Positions 32,997 through 42,247 of a stretch of DNA of 64,000 bases are shown here, piece by piece. The translations under genes and the position numbers were made by a program. Position 1 is the stretch's first letter; every line of letters begins with the position of its first letter. Below the pieces are notes generated by a model that was not told where the DNA came from, did not search any database, and worked only from the letters and a program-made list of their open reading frames with translations. The stretch lies in contig NZ_JBHMIM010000019.1 in the NCBI RefSeq assembly GCF_048060115.1, forward strand, positions 45,523 through 109,522, given 5' to 3'. Origin of the DNA: Micromonospora_E sp048060115. GTDB lineage: Bacteria; Actinomycetota; Actinomycetes; Mycobacteriales; Micromonosporaceae.

Positions 32997-33920
32997 ATGT
33001 ACTTGATGGGTCCGGTCCTCGACCAGGTCCTCGACTGGCTGATCGAGGCGGTCCTGGCCTGCCTGGCCGTGATCTTCGGGCTGATCACCGATGTCCTGCT
33101 CACCACCCCGCAGGTCACGGCGCTGCCCCAGGTGCAGGCGCTGACCGGCCGGTCGATCTGGATCGTCGACACCGCGTTCGTCCTGGTGTTCGTCGCCGCC
33201 GGCGTGATGATGATGGTCTCCGGCGGCGACGAACGGTCCCGGTACACGGTCAAGGACCTGACGCCCCGGCTGGTCGTCGGGTTCGTCGCCGCGCACTTCT
33301 CCCAACTGCTGTGCCGCGAGCTCATCACGCTCGCCAACGCCGTGACCGGGGCGATCAGCGACGGCAACTACGACGGCGACGCGGCGTTCGCCGCCGTACG
33401 CAACCACATCGAGACCGGTAGGGATCCGACCGCGCCGCTGCTGTTCCTGGTCCTCGTGCTGGTCATCGCCGTGCTGGTCGTGATGACCGCGTTCCAGCTC
33501 ATCGGCCGGTTCGTCGCCCTGCTGGTGATGACCGCGATCGCGCCGCTGCCCCTGGCCTGCCACGCCGTGCCCGCACTCGAGGGCGTCGCCCGGATGTGGT
33601 GGCGCGGCTACGGCGCATGCCTGGCGATCCCGTCCGCGCAGGCGTTCACCCTGACCGCCGGCCAGTGGATGCTGCTCGACGCCTCCCACATGCTGCCCGT
33701 GCTGGGCCTGCCGTTCGAACCGGGCGGCGTGTTGAACCTGTTCATCGTGATCGTCCTGCTGTGGACGACGGTGAAGATCCCCGGCCTGGTCGGCCGGTGG
33801 GTCGGTCAGGGCGGACGCGGCGGCACCAACGTTGCCGGCGCCGTCGCGCGGATCGTCGTCATCCCGCAGCTCGCGGGCGCCGCCCGCGGGCTCAACGTTA
33901 TCCGGAAGGTGACGAAATGA
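32997..33920 (+). CDS. TrbL/VirB6-family conjugal transfer membrane protein
   Basis: A 307-residue polytopic membrane protein with about six to seven hydrophobic segments. It shows V-M-M-M-V-S-G-G-D-E-R-S-R-Y-T-V-K-D near residue 75 and A-P-L-P-L-A-C-H-A-V-P near 185. These fit the VirB6/TrbL inner-membrane channel component of Gram-positive T4SS. It lies between the pilin and PrgI genes, and its 3' end overlaps the next ATG. Confidence 0.8.
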   Translation: MYLMGPVLDQVLDWLIEAVLACLAVIFGLITDVLLTTPQVTALPQVQALTGRSIWIVDTAFVLVFVAAGVMMMVSGGDERSRYTVKDLTPRLVVGFVAAHFSQLLCRELITLANAVTGAISDGNYDGDAAFAAVRNHIETGRDPTAPLLFLVLVLVIAVLVVMTAFQLIGRFVALLVMTAIAPLPLACHAVPALEGVARMWWRGYGACLAIPSAQAFTLTAGQWMLLDASHMLPVLGLPFEPGGVLNLFIVIVLLWTTVKIPGLVGRWVGQGGRGGTNVAGAVARIVVIPQLAGAARGLNVIRKVTK

Positions 33921-34873
33921 TCAAAGACGATGCGATCGACGCCGCCGAGCGTGCCCGGATGCCCGCCGACGTTGACGCCCCCGACAAGGTCGCATACGGG
34001 CTGACCTGGCGGCAGTTAGCCATCCTCGCCGTCGCCGGGGCGCTGTTCTACGGCGCCTGGAACGGCCTGCGCACCGTTGTGCCGCCGCAGGCCATCGTCT
34101 TCGCCGGCGTGGTCGTCGGCGGTGTCGTGTTCGGACTGGTCGTCGGACGCCGCGACGGGCTGCCGATGGACGTGTGGCTGCTGCACGCGATCCGCCACTC
34201 CCGCAGCCACAAGGCGCTGTCATCCTCTGGAGAATCCGCCGCAGCGGGGGTGCCGGAGTGGGTCCAGCAGCCGAAGGGACGGATCCCGCTGCCGGCGCCA
34301 CTGCGGCTGCCCGCCGACGCGATCGGCGCCGACGGTGAGATCACCGTCGGCGGTGACCGGGCGGCGATCGTCGCGGCCACGAACATCAACCTGACGCTGC
34401 GTACCGCCGCCGAGCAGGCTGCCCTGATCGAGGGGTTCGGCCGCTGGCTCAACAGCTTGTCGGCGCCGACGCAGGTCGTCGTGTCCGCCCAGCCGGTCGA
34501 CCTCGCCTCCCACGCCCGCGCGGTTTCCGACGCCGCCCGAACCCAGCCGCACCCCGCGTTGGAGGCGGCGTGCGCGGACCACGCCGCGTTCCTGGCCGAC
34601 CTGGCGCAACACCGGGACCCGCTGCGCCGCCAGGTCCTCGTGGTCACCCGCACCGCGCCAGGTGAACACGGCAGCCATGCGGCGCGGCGGCGCGCCGACG
34701 ACAGCGTCCGGGCGTTGTCCGGCCTCGGGGTGACCGCCCGAACGCTCGACGGCGCGGCAGCCACCGCGGCGCTCGTCGCCGCCGCCGACCCCTACCGGCC
34801 GCCGCGTCCCGGCGGCCTGGCCGCCCCGGACGCAGTCATCACCGTCACCCCGACCAACAGCAAGAAGCCCTGA
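33917..34873 (+). CDS. PrgI-family (VirB3-like) transfer protein
   Basis: A 318-residue protein. The N-terminus matches the PrgI family: P-A-D-V-D-A-P-D-K-V-A-Y-G-L-T-W-R-Q-L followed by two closely spaced transmembrane helices (about 35-55 and 60-80). The remaining 220 residues are soluble and resemble the extra domain found in many actinobacterial PrgI proteins. It acts in the inner-membrane platform with VirB4 and VirB6. It overlaps the VirB6-like stop by four bases and is followed after 15 bases by VirB4. Confidence 0.82.
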   Translation: MIKDDAIDAAERARMPADVDAPDKVAYGLTWRQLAILAVAGALFYGAWNGLRTVVPPQAIVFAGVVVGGVVFGLVVGRRDGLPMDVWLLHAIRHSRSHKALSSSGESAAAGVPEWVQQPKGRIPLPAPLRLPADAIGADGEITVGGDRAAIVAATNINLTLRTAAEQAALIEGFGRWLNSLSAPTQVVVSAQPVDLASHARAVSDAARTQPHPALEAACADHAAFLADLAQHRDPLRRQVLVVTRTAPGEHGSHAARRRADDSVRALSGLGVTARTLDGAAATAALVAAADPYRPPRPGGLAAPDAVITVTPTNSKKP

Positions 34874-34888
34874 GAGGAGAACACTGCG

Positions 34889-36691
34889 ATGGGCATTCAA
34901 CGCTCCCGTGCTCGCCCGAACGGAACTACTCCCTTCGGCCGCGCCTCGGCCGGGCTGGCCAGCGCTGTCGCCCCCGCCTCGGTCGAGGTGACCCCGCGCT
35001 GGCTGCGGGTCGGCGACGGCTATACCGCCACTCTCGTGGTCACCGGGTATCCGGCCGAAGTCGGGCCGGCGTGGCTGGAACCTTTGCTGTCCTACCCCGG
35101 TCGGGTCGACGTCACCCTGCACATCGACCCGCTGCCCGCCCCGATCGCCGCCGCCCGGCTGCGTAAGCAGCGGGCACGGCTGGAGTCGTCGCGGCGGGCC
35201 GACGCCGAGCGGGGCAAGCTGATCGACCCCTACACCGAGGCCGCCGCGACCGACGCCACCGACCTGGCCGACCGGCTCGCCCGCGGCGCCGCCAAGCTGT
35301 TCCGGGTCGGGTTGTACGTGACGGTGCATGCCCGCTCGGAGGAGGAACTGCTGCAGGCGTGTGCCCGGGTCAAGGCCGCCGCCGCCTCCACGTTGTTGGA
35401 GGTGCAGCCGGCGACCTGGCGTCAGCTCGCCGGCTGGACCACGACCCTGCCGCTGGCGTCCGACGGGCTGCGGATGCTGCGAACCATGGACACCGCCGCC
35501 CTGGCCGCCGCGTTTCCCCTGGCCAGCCCCGACCTCCCGGCACCGCTGCCGGGCGACCCGCCGGTCTCCGGGGGCGTGCTCTACGGCACGAACCCGGCCG
35601 GTAACGGTGTGGTCTGGTGGGACCGCTTCGCTCAGGACAACTACAACAGCGTCGTCCTCGCGCGCAGCGGTGCCGGCAAGAGCTACCTCGTGAAGCTGGA
35701 GACGCTGCGGCACCTGTACACCGGCGTCCAGGTGTCGATCATCGATCCAGAGGATGAGTACCTGCGCCTGGCCGACGCGGTCGGCGGGACGGTCGTGCGG
35801 CTCGGCGTCGCCGGCGTGCGGATCAATCCGCTTGAGCTTCCGGTCGGTGACACCCGGCCGGACGTGCTCACCCGTCGCGGATTGTTCCTCCACACCCTCG
35901 TTTCCGTGCTGATCGGACATCTGCCACCGCCGGCCGAGCGGGCCGCGCTGGACCGCGCCGTCCTCGCCGTCTACCGGCAGGCGGGGATCACCGCCGATCC
36001 ACGCACTCACCGCCGGCCCGCGCCGCTGCTGCGGGACCTGGCCGCGACCCTGGCCGCAGACACGGATCCGGCCGCGGCCCAGCTCGCCGCCCGACTCTCC
36101 CCGTGGGTCGACGGGTCGTTCAAGGACCTGTTCGACGGGCCCAGCACGTCCCGGCCGGACGGTCACCTCGTCGTGTGGTCGCTGCGGCAGCTGCCGGACG
36201 AGCTGCGCACTGTCGCAACCCTGCTCGCCCTCGACTCGATCTGGCGGCAGGTCGACGCGCCCCCGGTCGGCGGCCGGCCACCGCGACGCATCGTGGTGGT
36301 CGATGAGGCGTGGCTGCTCATGCGCGACGGCGAGGGCGCGAAGTTTCTCTTCCGGCTGTCCAAGGCGGGCCGCAAGCGGCACACCGGGCTGACCGTGGTC
36401 ACCCAGGACGCCGCCGACGTGCTCGGCACCGACCTCGGCCACGCGGTGGTCGCCAACGCCGCCACGCAAATCCTGCTTCGCCAGGCCCCCCAGGCGATCG
36501 ACGCCGTCGGGGACGCCTTCGGCCTGACCGCCGGTGAACGACGGCTGCTGCTCGCGGCCAGACGGGGTCACGGGCTTCTGATCAGCGGCACCAACCGGAC
36601 CGCATTCGAGGCGATCTCCAGCGACGCGGAGCACGCCCTCGCGACGACCAACCCGCTCGACCTGATCGACGACGACGCCGACAGCGTCTAG
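34889..36691 (+). CDS. VirB4-like conjugation ATPase
   Basis: A 600-residue ATPase that powers the transfer apparatus. Walker A is A-R-S-G-A-G-K-S-Y near residue 257. An I-I-D-P-E-D-E-Y strand follows, and the Walker B region is I-V-V-V-D-E-A-W-L-L near 470. The adjacent K-R-H-T-G-L-T-V-V-T-Q-D is the sensor segment found in VirB4 and TraC proteins. Length is typical of short Gram-positive VirB4 forms. GAGAGGAG lies before the ATG. The gene is followed by a strong hairpin. Confidence 0.9.
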   Translation: MGIQRSRARPNGTTPFGRASAGLASAVAPASVEVTPRWLRVGDGYTATLVVTGYPAEVGPAWLEPLLSYPGRVDVTLHIDPLPAPIAAARLRKQRARLESSRRADAERGKLIDPYTEAAATDATDLADRLARGAAKLFRVGLYVTVHARSEEELLQACARVKAAAASTLLEVQPATWRQLAGWTTTLPLASDGLRMLRTMDTAALAAAFPLASPDLPAPLPGDPPVSGGVLYGTNPAGNGVVWWDRFAQDNYNSVVLARSGAGKSYLVKLETLRHLYTGVQVSIIDPEDEYLRLADAVGGTVVRLGVAGVRINPLELPVGDTRPDVLTRRGLFLHTLVSVLIGHLPPPAERAALDRAVLAVYRQAGITADPRTHRRPAPLLRDLAATLAADTDPAAAQLAARLSPWVDGSFKDLFDGPSTSRPDGHLVVWSLRQLPDELRTVATLLALDSIWRQVDAPPVGGRPPRRIVVVDEAWLLMRDGEGAKFLFRLSKAGRKRHTGLTVVTQDAADVLGTDLGHAVVANAATQILLRQAPQAIDAVGDAFGLTAGERRLLLAARRGHGLLISGTNRTAFEAISSDAEHALATTNPLDLIDDDADSV

Positions 36692-36712
36692 CCAAACCCT
36701 ATCGACCCGGCA

Positions 36713-36754
36713 GGCGGCGGTGCCGCGCCCGCGCTCGGGCGCGGCACCACCGCC
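36713..36754 (+). terminator. Hairpin between VirB4 and coupling-protein genes
   Basis: Nineteen-base arms (left 36713-36731, right 36736-36754) pair at 18 positions around a CGCT loop. It lies 21 bases after the VirB4 stop. No T-run follows. It may end the first transfer transcript or trim its mRNA. Confidence 0.65.
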
Positions 36755-36787
36755 TTGCCGTGCGCGCAACCGCGAAGGACGCATGTC

Positions 36788-39277
36788 ATGGTCACCCTGC
36801 TGTTCTCCCCGTCGCCCACCCCCGTCGGCACCGATCCCGGCTCGCCGATTCCCCCGTCGCCGGCAACCCAGTGGCTCCTGCGGGCATCGGACTGGGCCAT
36901 CGACCGGCCCTGGCTGCTGGGCGTCGCCGCCGGCCTGTTCTGCGTCTGGATCGCCGGCCGGAACCTCGTCGCGGGCTGGCGACACCGGTATCACGCCACG
37001 GGTGCCCGGCTGGTCACCGTCGCCCCGCCGCCCGAGGTCGACGAGCACGGTGTCACCGCCCTGTGGGCGAACCTGGCCGGCATCCTCACTCCGTCCCGCC
37101 GTCGACGGCTGCTCTACGGCACCCCGCACGTTGTCTGGCAGTACGCCTGGACCGGCCGGCAGCTGATCATCTCCCTGTGGGTGCCTGGCACCGTCCCGAA
37201 CGGGGCGGTCGAGGCCGCCGTCCGCGCGGCGTGGCCTGGCGTGGCCACCACCACCAGCGAACCCGCGCCGGACCCCATCCCGGCGCAGACGGCCGCCGCG
37301 GTGGGTGGTCACCTGCTGCCCGTGGCCGCCGACTGGCTCCCGCTCAACACCGACCACCACGCCGACCCGCTGCGCGCCCTGATGGCCGCCGGCGCCCAGT
37401 TGCACGACGGCGAGTACGCCTGTGTGCAGATCCTCGCCCGGCCCGCCACGCCCCGCCGGGCGGGGCGGGCCCGGCGCGCCGCCGGGCGGCTGCGCCAGGG
37501 CAAGACCGCCGTCCCGTCGGTCAACCTGGCCGGGCCGCTGACCGAACTGATCGACATCTTCCTGCCCGGCCGCTCCCGCGGCCCTGCCGGCGCGGCGCCG
37601 GCCAGCCGCCGGGACCCAACCGTCGAGCGGGACGTGCGGGCGATCCTCGACAAGACCTCCCACCAGTTGTGGGAGACCGGCATCCGGTACGCGGTCGCCT
37701 CCCGTGCCCACCGCGACGGCACCCTGCCCCATCACCGGCTGCGGGGCGTCGCCGACGCTCTCGCGTCGGCGTTCGCCGTCTACGCCGGCCGTAACCGGCT
37801 CGCCCACCGAACCCGGATGCCTCGGCCCGTCGCGGTCCTGGCCACCCGGCGGCTCGGCGCCGGATTCCTCACCTCGGCCCCGGAACTCGCCGCGATGGCG
37901 GGGCTGCCCCGCGACCTCGCCGTGCCCGGCCTGGACCGCGCCCGCGCCAAGTCGATGCCGGTCCCGGTCGCCGTACCGACGGGTGGACGGGGCCGCAAGG
38001 TCCTCGGCGACGCCGAGGTCGGCGGCCACGCCGTCGCCTTGTCCGTGCCGGACGCCCGCTACCACACCCACATGGTCGGCCAGACCGGCTCCGGCAAGAC
38101 CACCCTGCTCGCCAACCTGATCCTCGACGACATCAAGGCCGGCCGCGGCACCATCGTGCTCGACCCGCACGGCGACCTCGTGCTCGACGTCCTCGACCGG
38201 ATCCCCGCGACCATGGCCGACCGGGTGGTGCTGTTCGACCCCGCCCAGCCCAACCCGCCAGCGATGAACCCCCTCGAAGGCGACGACCCGGACCTGGTCG
38301 TGGACAACCTGGTCAGCATCTTCGGGTCGATCTTCTCGAAGGCGTGGGGGCCGCGGATGGACGACGTGATGCGGGTGTCCTGCCTGACCCTGCTGCGGCA
38401 CGCCAACGTCACCCTCCAGCACATCCCGCCGCTGCTCAACAGCGCCCAGTTCCGCTCGGCGATGACCGTGGACCTGGACGATCCGGACGGGCTGCACGGG
38501 TTCTGGCAGTGGTACGACGAGCTGTCCCCGGCGTTGCGCTCGCAGATCATCGGCCCCGTGTTGGCCCGACTACGCGCCTTCCTCCTGCGGGATTTCGTCC
38601 GCAAGACGATGCGCTACCCCAAATCGAGCTTCGACATGTCGAAGATCCTCGACGGCGGGGTGCTGCTGGTCCGCATCCCGAAGGGCGAACTCGGAGAGGA
38701 CACCAGCCGGCTGCTCGGCTCACTGATCCTGGCCAGGGTGTGGCAGGCCGCGACCGCCCGCGCCAGCATCCCCGCCGACCGGCGCAAGGACTGCTCGATC
38801 TATCTCGACGAGGCCCAGAATTTCCTGACCTTGGCCGCGAGTCTGGACGCGATGCTGGCCGAGGCCCGCAAGTACCGCCTCGCGATGACCCTCGCGCACC
38901 AGGATCTCGCCCAGTTCCCCCGCGAACTCCTAGCCGCGGTCAGCGCGAACGCCCGCAACAAGATCTACTTCAGTGTGGCGCCGGAGGACGCCCGCGTGCT
39001 GGCCCGGCACACCCTGCCGGAACTCGACGAGCACGACCTGGCCCACCTCGACGCATACACGGCGGTCGGTCGCCTGGTGGTGGACGGCCGGCAGACCGCC
39101 GCGTTCACCATGCGGACCCGCCCGCCGCTGCCGGTGGTCGGCGAGGCCACCGCGATCCGTCAGCAGGTCGCCAAGGCAGTCCCCGCCCAGGACCCCTCCG
39201 CCATCGACGCCCTGGTCAAGCAGCACAGCCAGAAACCGGACGACCGGCGCCGCAGAGGCGGCAAGGCCTCGTCGTGA
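36788..39277 (+). CDS. VirD4/TraD-type conjugative coupling protein
   Basis: An 829-residue ATPase that brings DNA to the T4SS. A membrane-proximal helix is near residue 35. The ATPase core starts at about 425 with M-V-G-Q-T-G-S-G-K-T-T-L-L, then I-V-L-D-P-H-G-D-L. The Walker B-like S-I-Y-L-D-E-A-Q-N-F lies near 672, followed by K-Y-R-L-A-M-T-L-A-H-Q and N-A-R-N-K-I-Y-F-S-V. The region 100-420 is element-specific. An upstream GTG would add 11 residues. TGTCAG-type boxes follow the stop. Confidence 0.9.
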   Translation: MVTLLFSPSPTPVGTDPGSPIPPSPATQWLLRASDWAIDRPWLLGVAAGLFCVWIAGRNLVAGWRHRYHATGARLVTVAPPPEVDEHGVTALWANLAGILTPSRRRRLLYGTPHVVWQYAWTGRQLIISLWVPGTVPNGAVEAAVRAAWPGVATTTSEPAPDPIPAQTAAAVGGHLLPVAADWLPLNTDHHADPLRALMAAGAQLHDGEYACVQILARPATPRRAGRARRAAGRLRQGKTAVPSVNLAGPLTELIDIFLPGRSRGPAGAAPASRRDPTVERDVRAILDKTSHQLWETGIRYAVASRAHRDGTLPHHRLRGVADALASAFAVYAGRNRLAHRTRMPRPVAVLATRRLGAGFLTSAPELAAMAGLPRDLAVPGLDRARAKSMPVPVAVPTGGRGRKVLGDAEVGGHAVALSVPDARYHTHMVGQTGSGKTTLLANLILDDIKAGRGTIVLDPHGDLVLDVLDRIPATMADRVVLFDPAQPNPPAMNPLEGDDPDLVVDNLVSIFGSIFSKAWGPRMDDVMRVSCLTLLRHANVTLQHIPPLLNSAQFRSAMTVDLDDPDGLHGFWQWYDELSPALRSQIIGPVLARLRAFLLRDFVRKTMRYPKSSFDMSKILDGGVLLVRIPKGELGEDTSRLLGSLILARVWQAATARASIPADRRKDCSIYLDEAQNFLTLAASLDAMLAEARKYRLAMTLAHQDLAQFPRELLAAVSANARNKIYFSVAPEDARVLARHTLPELDEHDLAHLDAYTAVGRLVVDGRQTAAFTMRTRPPLPVVGEATAIRQQVAKAVPAQDPSAIDALVKQHSQKPDDRRRRGGKASS

Positions 39278-39486
39278 CCGATCTGTCACAGCGACAGACG
39301 TCGGCTTCCGTAGCGGGATCCCCATGGGCATCCACCACCCCTTCCACCCTCATCTGCGACACCGGCTGACAGATCACCGGTGACGTTCTGTTCCTGCCGC
39401 ACCGCGGCGTGTCAACCAACCACTGTGGTTGAACCCCACTCAGACACCCTCCGTATGGAGGGCTCTCTTCCCTAGGAGTACCTACC
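39278..39486. promoter_or_regulatory. Leader of the replication-relaxation gene with repeat boxes
   Basis: This 209-base gap holds CTGACAG at 39366-39372, a looser CTGTCAC at 39282, and CAGACACCCTCCGTAT at 39441-39456. The last element shares C-A-G-A-C-A-C-n-C-n-CCGTRT with the paired boxes at 30557 and 40398. It lies 30 bases before the start codon, where a promoter or operator is expected. Confidence 0.5.
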
Positions 39487-40401
39487 GTGTCCAGCCGTCT
39501 TCCGCCTCGCTCGCCCTCATCCGACCCGTATCTGCACACCCGTCGTCTCACCTCACGTGACCGGCTTCTGCTGTCCTGGCTCGCCGAGCATTACCTGCTG
39601 TCCACCCGCCAGGTCGCCAAGGCCCTGTTCCCCTCCGGCCGCTCCGCCCGCCTGCGGCTGACCCTGCTCCACCGCATCGAGGCCGTCGACCGGTTCGTCG
39701 ACGAAGCCGCCGCCGACTCCACCCAGTACCTGTACGCGCTCGGACCGCTCGGCCTGCGGCTCAACCGCGACGCCTACCGCGACCCCGACAACCCCGCCGC
39801 GAAACCGCCGCGCAGCAGCCGCGACCGCGCCGACCGCATCGTCGGCAGCCGCAAACTGCGCCACCTGCTCGGCGTCAACGACTTCTTCACCGACCTGCTC
39901 GCTCACGCCCGCACCGATCCGCGGGCGCGGCTGGAGCGGTGGTGGTCCGAACAGCACGCCACCGACGCCTACGGCGGTGCCGGGGTCCAGCCCGACGGCC
40001 ACGGCGTCTGGACCGTCGGCGACGCCACGGTCGGGTTCTTCCTCGAGCACGACAACGGCACCGAACCCCTCGGCAGGGTGCTGGCCAAGCTACGTGCCTA
40101 CGAGCGGGTGACCGAGTTCGGACCCCGGTACCCGGTCCTGTTCTGGGTCCCCAGCCGAGGCCGCGAGCGCAATCTCCTCGACGCGCTCGCCGGTACGTCC
40201 GCCGCGATGCCGATGGCCACCGCCGTGCACGGCACCAACCCCGCAGGGCCCGTCTGGACCCTGACCAGCGACCCCGACCGGCGTCGTCACCTGCACGAAC
40301 TCCCTAGCGACCACGGCCCGTACGCGGCCACGAACCCGAACCGGTTCGTCCGTCGCGATCCCGAGCCGGGCACCGAACAGGTCACCCATACGCCCCTCTG
40401 A
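39487..40401 (+). CDS. Replication-relaxation family protein
   Basis: A 304-residue protein of the Replic_Relax family, seen on actinobacterial plasmids and integrative elements and thought to take part in plasmid replication or DNA relaxation. The N-terminal winged helix (residues about 20-75) reads L-S-W-L-A-E-H-Y-L-L-S-T-R-Q-V-A-K-A-L-F. The central domain contains L-R-H-L-L-G-V-N-D-F-F near 125 and F-F-L-E-H-D-N-G-T-E near 180, then Y-P-V-L-F-W-V. The catalytic residue set is not clear. Repeat boxes lie directly before and after the gene. Confidence 0.8.
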   Translation: MSSRLPPRSPSSDPYLHTRRLTSRDRLLLSWLAEHYLLSTRQVAKALFPSGRSARLRLTLLHRIEAVDRFVDEAAADSTQYLYALGPLGLRLNRDAYRDPDNPAAKPPRSSRDRADRIVGSRKLRHLLGVNDFFTDLLAHARTDPRARLERWWSEQHATDAYGGAGVQPDGHGVWTVGDATVGFFLEHDNGTEPLGRVLAKLRAYERVTEFGPRYPVLFWVPSRGRERNLLDALAGTSAAMPMATAVHGTNPAGPVWTLTSDPDRRRHLHELPSDHGPYAATNPNRFVRRDPEPGTEQVTHTPL

Positions 40402-40558
40402 CAGACACGCACCGTATCTGTCAGACCACATACTCCCCGCTGTCAGATCACGGTGATCTGTCAAGGCCCGGCGAGTAGCCGTCCTTGACCGCCGCCCACG
40501 TCTGACAGTGCAGGTCAGCGGCCCTTTACGGGATCTGCTGCGCTCCGCGCGCTGACAG
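40398..40558. promoter_or_regulatory. Cluster of TGTCAG/CTGACAG boxes
   Basis: Exact boxes start at 40398, 40418, 40440, 40502 and 40552, with a near copy at 40458. The first pair (CTGACAG-N13-CTGTCAG) overlaps the stop codon of the replication-relaxation gene and has the same spacer ending, CCGTAT, as the pair at 30471. The cluster is a candidate binding site for that protein or the sigma-like regulator. Confidence 0.65.
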
Positions 40559-40826
40559 ATCAGGCCGCTACGGTTCTCGGCACTACAGCACACCCATATA
40601 TCTCCACCCCGGTAGGTCCCATCCTCGGACCCTTCGCCGCCTCCCGGCACCTGACGTCCACCCGCCCTCACCGGCCGGTCGGCCCAGCAGCCCGCGACGA
40701 ACCCCGACGGTCGCACCTACCACCTCGCACCAACCCAACCCACTCCCGGCCGGCGCCCACGCACCCAATGGACCGGCTATCTCCGCGTGCCCAACGGCAC
40801 GCCCAACCCACGAAGGAGAACCCCGC
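40559..40826. other. Intergenic region, no gene seen
   Basis: About 270 bases separate the repeat cluster from the next gene. It is C- and A-rich with no usable frame. GAAGGAGAA just before 40827 is the ribosome-binding site of the next gene. Confidence 0.4.
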
Positions 40827-41579
40827 ATGACCAAGAAGACGGCCCCCGCGGCCACCACGACCACGACGGTCGCCCCGGCCTTCGTGGCCACCCCGGAAGC
40901 AGTCGTTCGCACCATGATCGTCTGCGTCTCGGACGAGCTGGCCCAGGTGCTGGACAGCACCCGGCAACTCGAACGCCACCTCGGCGTCTCGGGTACGAGC
41001 TGCCCCCGGTACTGGGCCTCCCCGGCCATCTACCCCTGGCAGCGCCGCCAGCTCATCGACCTGCGTAAGGCCAAGACCGGACCCCGGTACTGCGCCGGCG
41101 GACCCGTCCGCCTGCTCGACCTGGCCGGCATGCGCCACGGCGCCTACGTCGGGGCCAGCGTGCGACACGCGCACTGGGCCCGCGTCGTCGCGGGAACGAA
41201 GGCGGCCACCCCGTGGCCGAGCTTCCTGCGCAAGCACCTGTCCGACCCGTCGGCGTATCCGATGGACACCGCGACCGCCGAGTTCAACCGGCAGCCGCGG
41301 GTGCAGGCCATGCGCATGTACAACGCTGCCACGTACGGTCCGGGTCACCTCGACCTGGGCGACCTGGAGATGTTCCAGGCCGGTGCCAGCGCATACGCCA
41401 ACTACCACGCCCTCTGGGCGTTGTGCACCGACGCCTTCCTCACCGAGGCCGGCGACCGGCTGCAACCGGCCAGCGCGTTCTTCGCCGACCGGATCACCTA
41501 CCTGGAGCAGGCAGCCCGCTACCTGGACTCGCTCGACGGGTCCCAGCGGCTGTTCGCCGTCACCCTGCACCACTCGTGA
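40827..41579 (+). CDS. Hypothetical protein of the element
   Basis: A 250-residue soluble protein. After a Thr/Ala-rich disordered start, a globular part contains S-C-P-R-Y-W-A-S-P-A-I-Y-P-W-Q-R-R-Q-L near residue 55, R-M-Y-N-A-A-T-Y-G-P-G near 155 and a helical C-terminus. It has no recognised family. AAGGAGAA lies before the ATG. It is the first gene of the small-gene arm. Confidence 0.65.
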   Translation: MTKKTAPAATTTTTVAPAFVATPEAVVRTMIVCVSDELAQVLDSTRQLERHLGVSGTSCPRYWASPAIYPWQRRQLIDLRKAKTGPRYCAGGPVRLLDLAGMRHGAYVGASVRHAHWARVVAGTKAATPWPSFLRKHLSDPSAYPMDTATAEFNRQPRVQAMRMYNAATYGPGHLDLGDLEMFQAGASAYANYHALWALCTDAFLTEAGDRLQPASAFFADRITYLEQAARYLDSLDGSQRLFAVTLHHS

Positions 41580-41692
41580 CCGCAGACCGGCCGGGCCAGC
41601 CACACCTCCCTCGTACCCAAAGGGGACCCGTGTTGCTGCCCGGCCGGCTCCACCCCACCAATTCCCCACGACACCCGAAGGGATGAATCCGC

Positions 41693-42247
41693 GTGCCCCT
41701 ACGGCTCTGGTTCGACCTGGCCACGGTGCTGCACCTGGCCGAAACCGCGATCAACACCCGCCACCGGCTCGACATCGACGGCAACGTCGTGACCCACACA
41801 CCGCCCGCGCTGCACCTCATGCGCGACTGCGGCGGAGACCTCGACGACCGCCTCTACATTGCCGGGAACTTCCACCCAAACCTGTCCGCGGACGACATCA
41901 ACGCGGAGCCGTTCCGCAGCACGTACCGCGGTCGCCACTACGGCCACGGCATCACCTGGGCCGAGTGGCTCGGCAGCCCACCGCGCCACTGCCGGCCGAT
42001 ACAGGCGCAGATCGCCCTCCTCGACGATGCCAGGCTGCTCGACCTGCTCCGCGCCGGCCACGCCGCCGGCTTTGACATGTTCGCCATCGACGCCGACCCC
42101 GACGCCGACAGCCTGCGGCCCGCCATCGCGCGACGCCGACGCCGCGCACGGCGGTCCCGCCAGGCGCCCCGGGCTGGGGCATCCCACCACGCCCGGCCCG
42201 CGCAAGGGCCGCCCTATACCTCTTCCAGGGGAGTGGATCAGCTTTGA
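41693..42247 (+). CDS. Hypothetical protein
   Basis: A 184-residue protein starting at GTG after GAAGGG. The first 145 residues look folded (L-W-F-D-L-A-T-V-L-H-L-A-E-T-A, Y-I-A-G-N-F-H-P-N, H-G-I-T-W-A-E-W-L). The last 45 are Arg/Pro-rich and probably disordered or nucleic-acid-contacting. No family is recognised. Its stop overlaps the next small gene. Confidence 0.6.
   Translation: MPLRLWFDLATVLHLAETAINTRHRLDIDGNVVTHTPPALHLMRDCGGDLDDRLYIAGNFHPNLSADDINAEPFRSTYRGRHYGHGITWAEWLGSPPRHCRPIQAQIALLDDARLLDLLRAGHAAGFDMFAIDADPDADSLRPAIARRRRRARRSRQAPRAGASHHARPAQGPPYTSSRGVDQL

Noticed and set aside
34220..38497. A 1425-codon open frame on the minus strand
   Set aside because: It is antisense to VirB4 and the coupling protein, which carry intact ATPase motifs. 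Its composition is that of a shadow frame.
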